Shown one piece after another: positions 7,637 through 8,894 of a DNA stretch of 8,894 bases. Origin of the DNA: Aquirhabdus sp. (GTDB taxonomy: Bacteria; Pseudomonadota; Gammaproteobacteria; Pseudomonadales; Moraxellaceae); NCBI GenBank assembly GCA_030152425.1, contig JASLJP010000097.1, positions 1 through 8,894 of the forward strand, given 5' to 3'. The notes beneath the pieces were generated by a model, which saw only the letters and a program-made list of their open reading frames with translations, was not told the DNA's origin and ran no database searches. Position 1 is the first letter of the stretch, and the number at the start of each line of letters is the position of its first letter. The position numbers were made by a program, and so were the translations under genes.

Positions 7637-7658
7637 TTTGCTGCAGCAAACTGCAGCA
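7637..7658. repeat. palindrome TTTGCTGCAGCAAA with overlapping direct repeat
   Basis: The 14 bases at 7637-7650 form a perfect palindrome. Its right part, CTGCAGCA (7641-7648), recurs at 7651-7658, exactly 10 bases on, about one helical turn. The cluster sits 13 bases after the tkt stop, at the -35 zone of a possible extended -10 promoter for epd. It could be a protein binding site; the regulator is unknown. Confidence 0.5.
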
Positions 7659-7662
7659 TAAC

Positions 7663-7671
7663 TGTTATAGA
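7663..7671 (+). promoter_or_regulatory. candidate extended -10 promoter for epd
   Basis: TGTTATAGA (7663-7671) contains the TGn extension directly before TATAGA, which matches TATA of the -10 consensus. The -35 position (7643-7648, GCAGCA) is poor, as is common for extended -10 promoters. The predicted start is near 7678, inside the left arm of the terminator stem, so transcripts begun here would not form that terminator. Confidence 0.35.
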
Positions 7672-7710
7672 ATGAGGAGAGTAGGCGTCGTGTCTGCCTC
7701 CTCATTTTTT
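7671..7710 (+). terminator. intrinsic terminator after tkt
   Basis: AATGAGGAG (7671-7679) pairs perfectly with CTCCTCATT (7698-7706) around an 18-base loop, followed by a T-run ending at 7710. A 9-base stem plus six T is a strong Rho-independent signal. It separates tkt from epd. Confidence 0.85.
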
Positions 7711-7757
7711 ATGGCTGCCGATGCGTAGGCCGTCTTTCTTTCCTGAAGGAATCTCTA

Positions 7758-8804
7758 TTGAACCCTGCGGCGACTTCTACGACTGGAAACACGCCTCTGC
7801 GTGTCGCGATCAATGGTTTTGGTCGGATCGGGCGCAATGTGCTGCGCGCGTGGTTTGAAAATGACTGCCTGCCAAATATCGAGTTGGTGGCGATTAACGA
7901 TATCGCTGCGCCGGAGATTTTGGCGCACCTGCTGCGTTTTGACAGTGCGCATGGCCGCTTTGCAGGAACCGTGACACAAGACGGTGCGGCGTTGATCGTC
8001 AGCAATGGCACACAGAGCCGCAAGATCCAGATGCTGCAACAGGCTGACCCCGGTTTACTCCCATGGGCAGCCCTAGAGATCGATCTGGTGCTGGAGTGTA
8101 GCGGACATTTTCGTTCGCGCATTGATGCCTCACGACATCTGTCAGCAGGTGCCAAACGTGTGATCATCAGTGCCGCACCGTTTGATACCGTTGATGCCGC
8201 CATTGTTTTTGGCGTCAATGAAACCACCCTAAAACCCAGCGACAAAGTGATTTCCAGCGTGTCATGTACCACACAGGCATTGGTGCCTTTGGTCAAGATT
8301 TTGGATGATGCCTTTGGCATTGAGTCGGCGCTCATGACCGAGATCCACGCCATGACGGCCGATCAATCGGTACTCGACCATGCCCACCGCGATCCACGCC
8401 GTGCACGCGCCTCGGCACAAAACATCATTCCGACCACATCGAGCGCCCTTGGTGCACTTAAGCGCGTACTTCCGCATATGGAACAGCGTATAGAGGGGTA
8501 TTCGATCCGTGTACCGACGCTGAATGTCGCTGCCATTGATCTGTCCTTTGTCATGCAGCGCCCTGCATCCATCGCTCAGGTCAATCAAACGCTGATCGAT
8601 GCCGCACGGGGCCACTATCGCGGCATCATGGATGTCACCGACCAGCCTTTGGTGTCGAGTGACTTTAACCATCAGACATTTTCACTGGTGGTCGACAGCC
8701 TGCAGACCATGGTGGTCGGACGCCAAGCCAAAGTACTGGCGTGGTATGACAATGAATGGGGTTATGCCAATCGCTTGCTCGATCTGTGTGGGGTAATGGG
8801 TTAG
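7758..8804 (+). CDS. epd: D-erythrose-4-phosphate dehydrogenase (GAPDH superfamily)
   Basis: A 348-residue protein (E. coli Epd 339). It probably oxidises erythrose-4-phosphate to 4-phosphoerythronate with NAD+, the first step of DXP-dependent pyridoxal phosphate synthesis. The TTG start at 7758 follows AAGGA (7746-7750) by 7 bases; this adds about 13 Ser/Thr-rich residues before LRVAINGFGRIGRNVLRAWF (14-33), the Rossmann NAD site. Catalytic Cys170 and His197 are present. Epd rather than GAPDH is favoured by HAMTADQ (197-203), where Asp202 matches Epd and not the GAPDH Thr. Further support: the DPRRARASAQNIIP segment (212-225), loss of the STG phosphate motif, RVPTLNVAAIDLS (251-263), and a tail from GIMDVTDQPLVSSDFNH like E. 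coli Epd. Odd: the active-site signature reads SSVSCTTQ (166-173) instead of SNASCTTN. The tkt neighbour makes its substrate; in Pseudomonas the same order continues into pgk. A GAPDH role, or dual activity, cannot be excluded. Confidence 0.82.
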   Translation: MNPAATSTTGNTPLRVAINGFGRIGRNVLRAWFENDCLPNIELVAINDIAAPEILAHLLRFDSAHGRFAGTVTQDGAALIVSNGTQSRKIQMLQQADPGLLPWAALEIDLVLECSGHFRSRIDASRHLSAGAKRVIISAAPFDTVDAAIVFGVNETTLKPSDKVISSVSCTTQALVPLVKILDDAFGIESALMTEIHAMTADQSVLDHAHRDPRRARASAQNIIPTTSSALGALKRVLPHMEQRIEGYSIRVPTLNVAAIDLSFVMQRPASIAQVNQTLIDAARGHYRGIMDVTDQPLVSSDFNHQTFSLVVDSLQTMVVGRQAKVLAWYDNEWGYANRLLDLCGVMG

Positions 8805-8865
8805 GCTTTAGTTCGAAATGACCGACCAAACTGGTGATTGAACAAGCAAAGCGTCAAAAGATGAC

Positions 8866-8894
8866 TTGAATGCGAATATACATTTGCATTATAG
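8866..8894 (+). promoter_or_regulatory. candidate promoter and dyad at the window end
   Basis: TTGAAT (8866-8871) and TATAG (8890-8894, cut by the window edge) are 18 bases apart. ATGCGAAT (8870-8877) and ATTTGCAT (8882-8889) form an imperfect inverted repeat with one G-T pair, filling the spacer. No terminator is visible between the epd stop and this point. It would drive the next gene, pgk if the Pseudomonas-like order holds (inference). Confidence 0.35.

Noticed and set aside
7709..8353. A 214-codon open frame on the minus strand, antisense to epd
   Set aside because: It lies inside a clearly conserved gene on the other strand, its translation is low-complexity Ser/Arg/Ala-rich with no family resemblance, and no ribosome site precedes it.
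1..8894. A novel defence, mobile or other undescribed multi-gene system
   Set aside because: All large genes are recognised housekeeping enzymes, with no integrase, transposase, terminal repeats, tRNA-adjacent site or composition break visible by eye.

Overview
The window looks like an ordinary core-metabolism stretch of a gammaproteobacterial chromosome with moderately high GC. I see no mobile element, CRISPR array, phage gene, tRNA or rRNA. The adjacency metK / tkt / epd is a layout I know from Pseudomonas. Together with the E. coli-like PolA, MetK, Tkt and Epd sequences it suggests Pseudomonadales, possibly Moraxellaceae; the genus-level placement is inference.

Layout: (1) 1-461, minus strand, the first ~153 codons of an NADPH-dependent FMN reductase whose 3' end lies outside the window. 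(2) 462-656, a divergent control region with two inverted repeats, one over the candidate FMN-reductase promoter and one just upstream of polA. (3) 657-3431, polA, a complete three-domain DNA polymerase I. (4) 3432-3603, a spacer with two small hairpins. (5) 3604-4152, a small two-helix membrane protein resembling the YcxB family. (6) 4153-4225, a convergent spacer with a two-way terminator. (7) 4226-5386, minus strand, metK. (8) 5387-5599, a divergent metK/tkt promoter region. (9) 5600-7624, tkt. (10) 7625-7757, a short spacer with a palindrome, a possible extended -10 promoter and a strong hairpin terminator that overlap. (11) 7758-8804, epd, starting at TTG. (12) 8805-8894, a tail holding a possible promoter for whatever follows (pgk in related genomes).

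Functional links: transketolase makes and uses erythrose-4-phosphate (E4P) in the non-oxidative pentose phosphate pathway. Epd oxidises E4P to 4-phosphoerythronate, the entry to DXP-dependent pyridoxal phosphate synthesis, so tkt-epd is a coherent pair. MetK supplies S-adenosylmethionine. PolA does replication and repair gap filling. The reductase and the membrane protein have no evident tie to these.

I did not find a previously undescribed system. The points most worth a second look are small: the promoter/terminator overlap ahead of epd, the nearly identical translation leaders of the YcxB-like gene and tkt, the long-armed inverted repeat ahead of polA, and the altered active-site signature of Epd.
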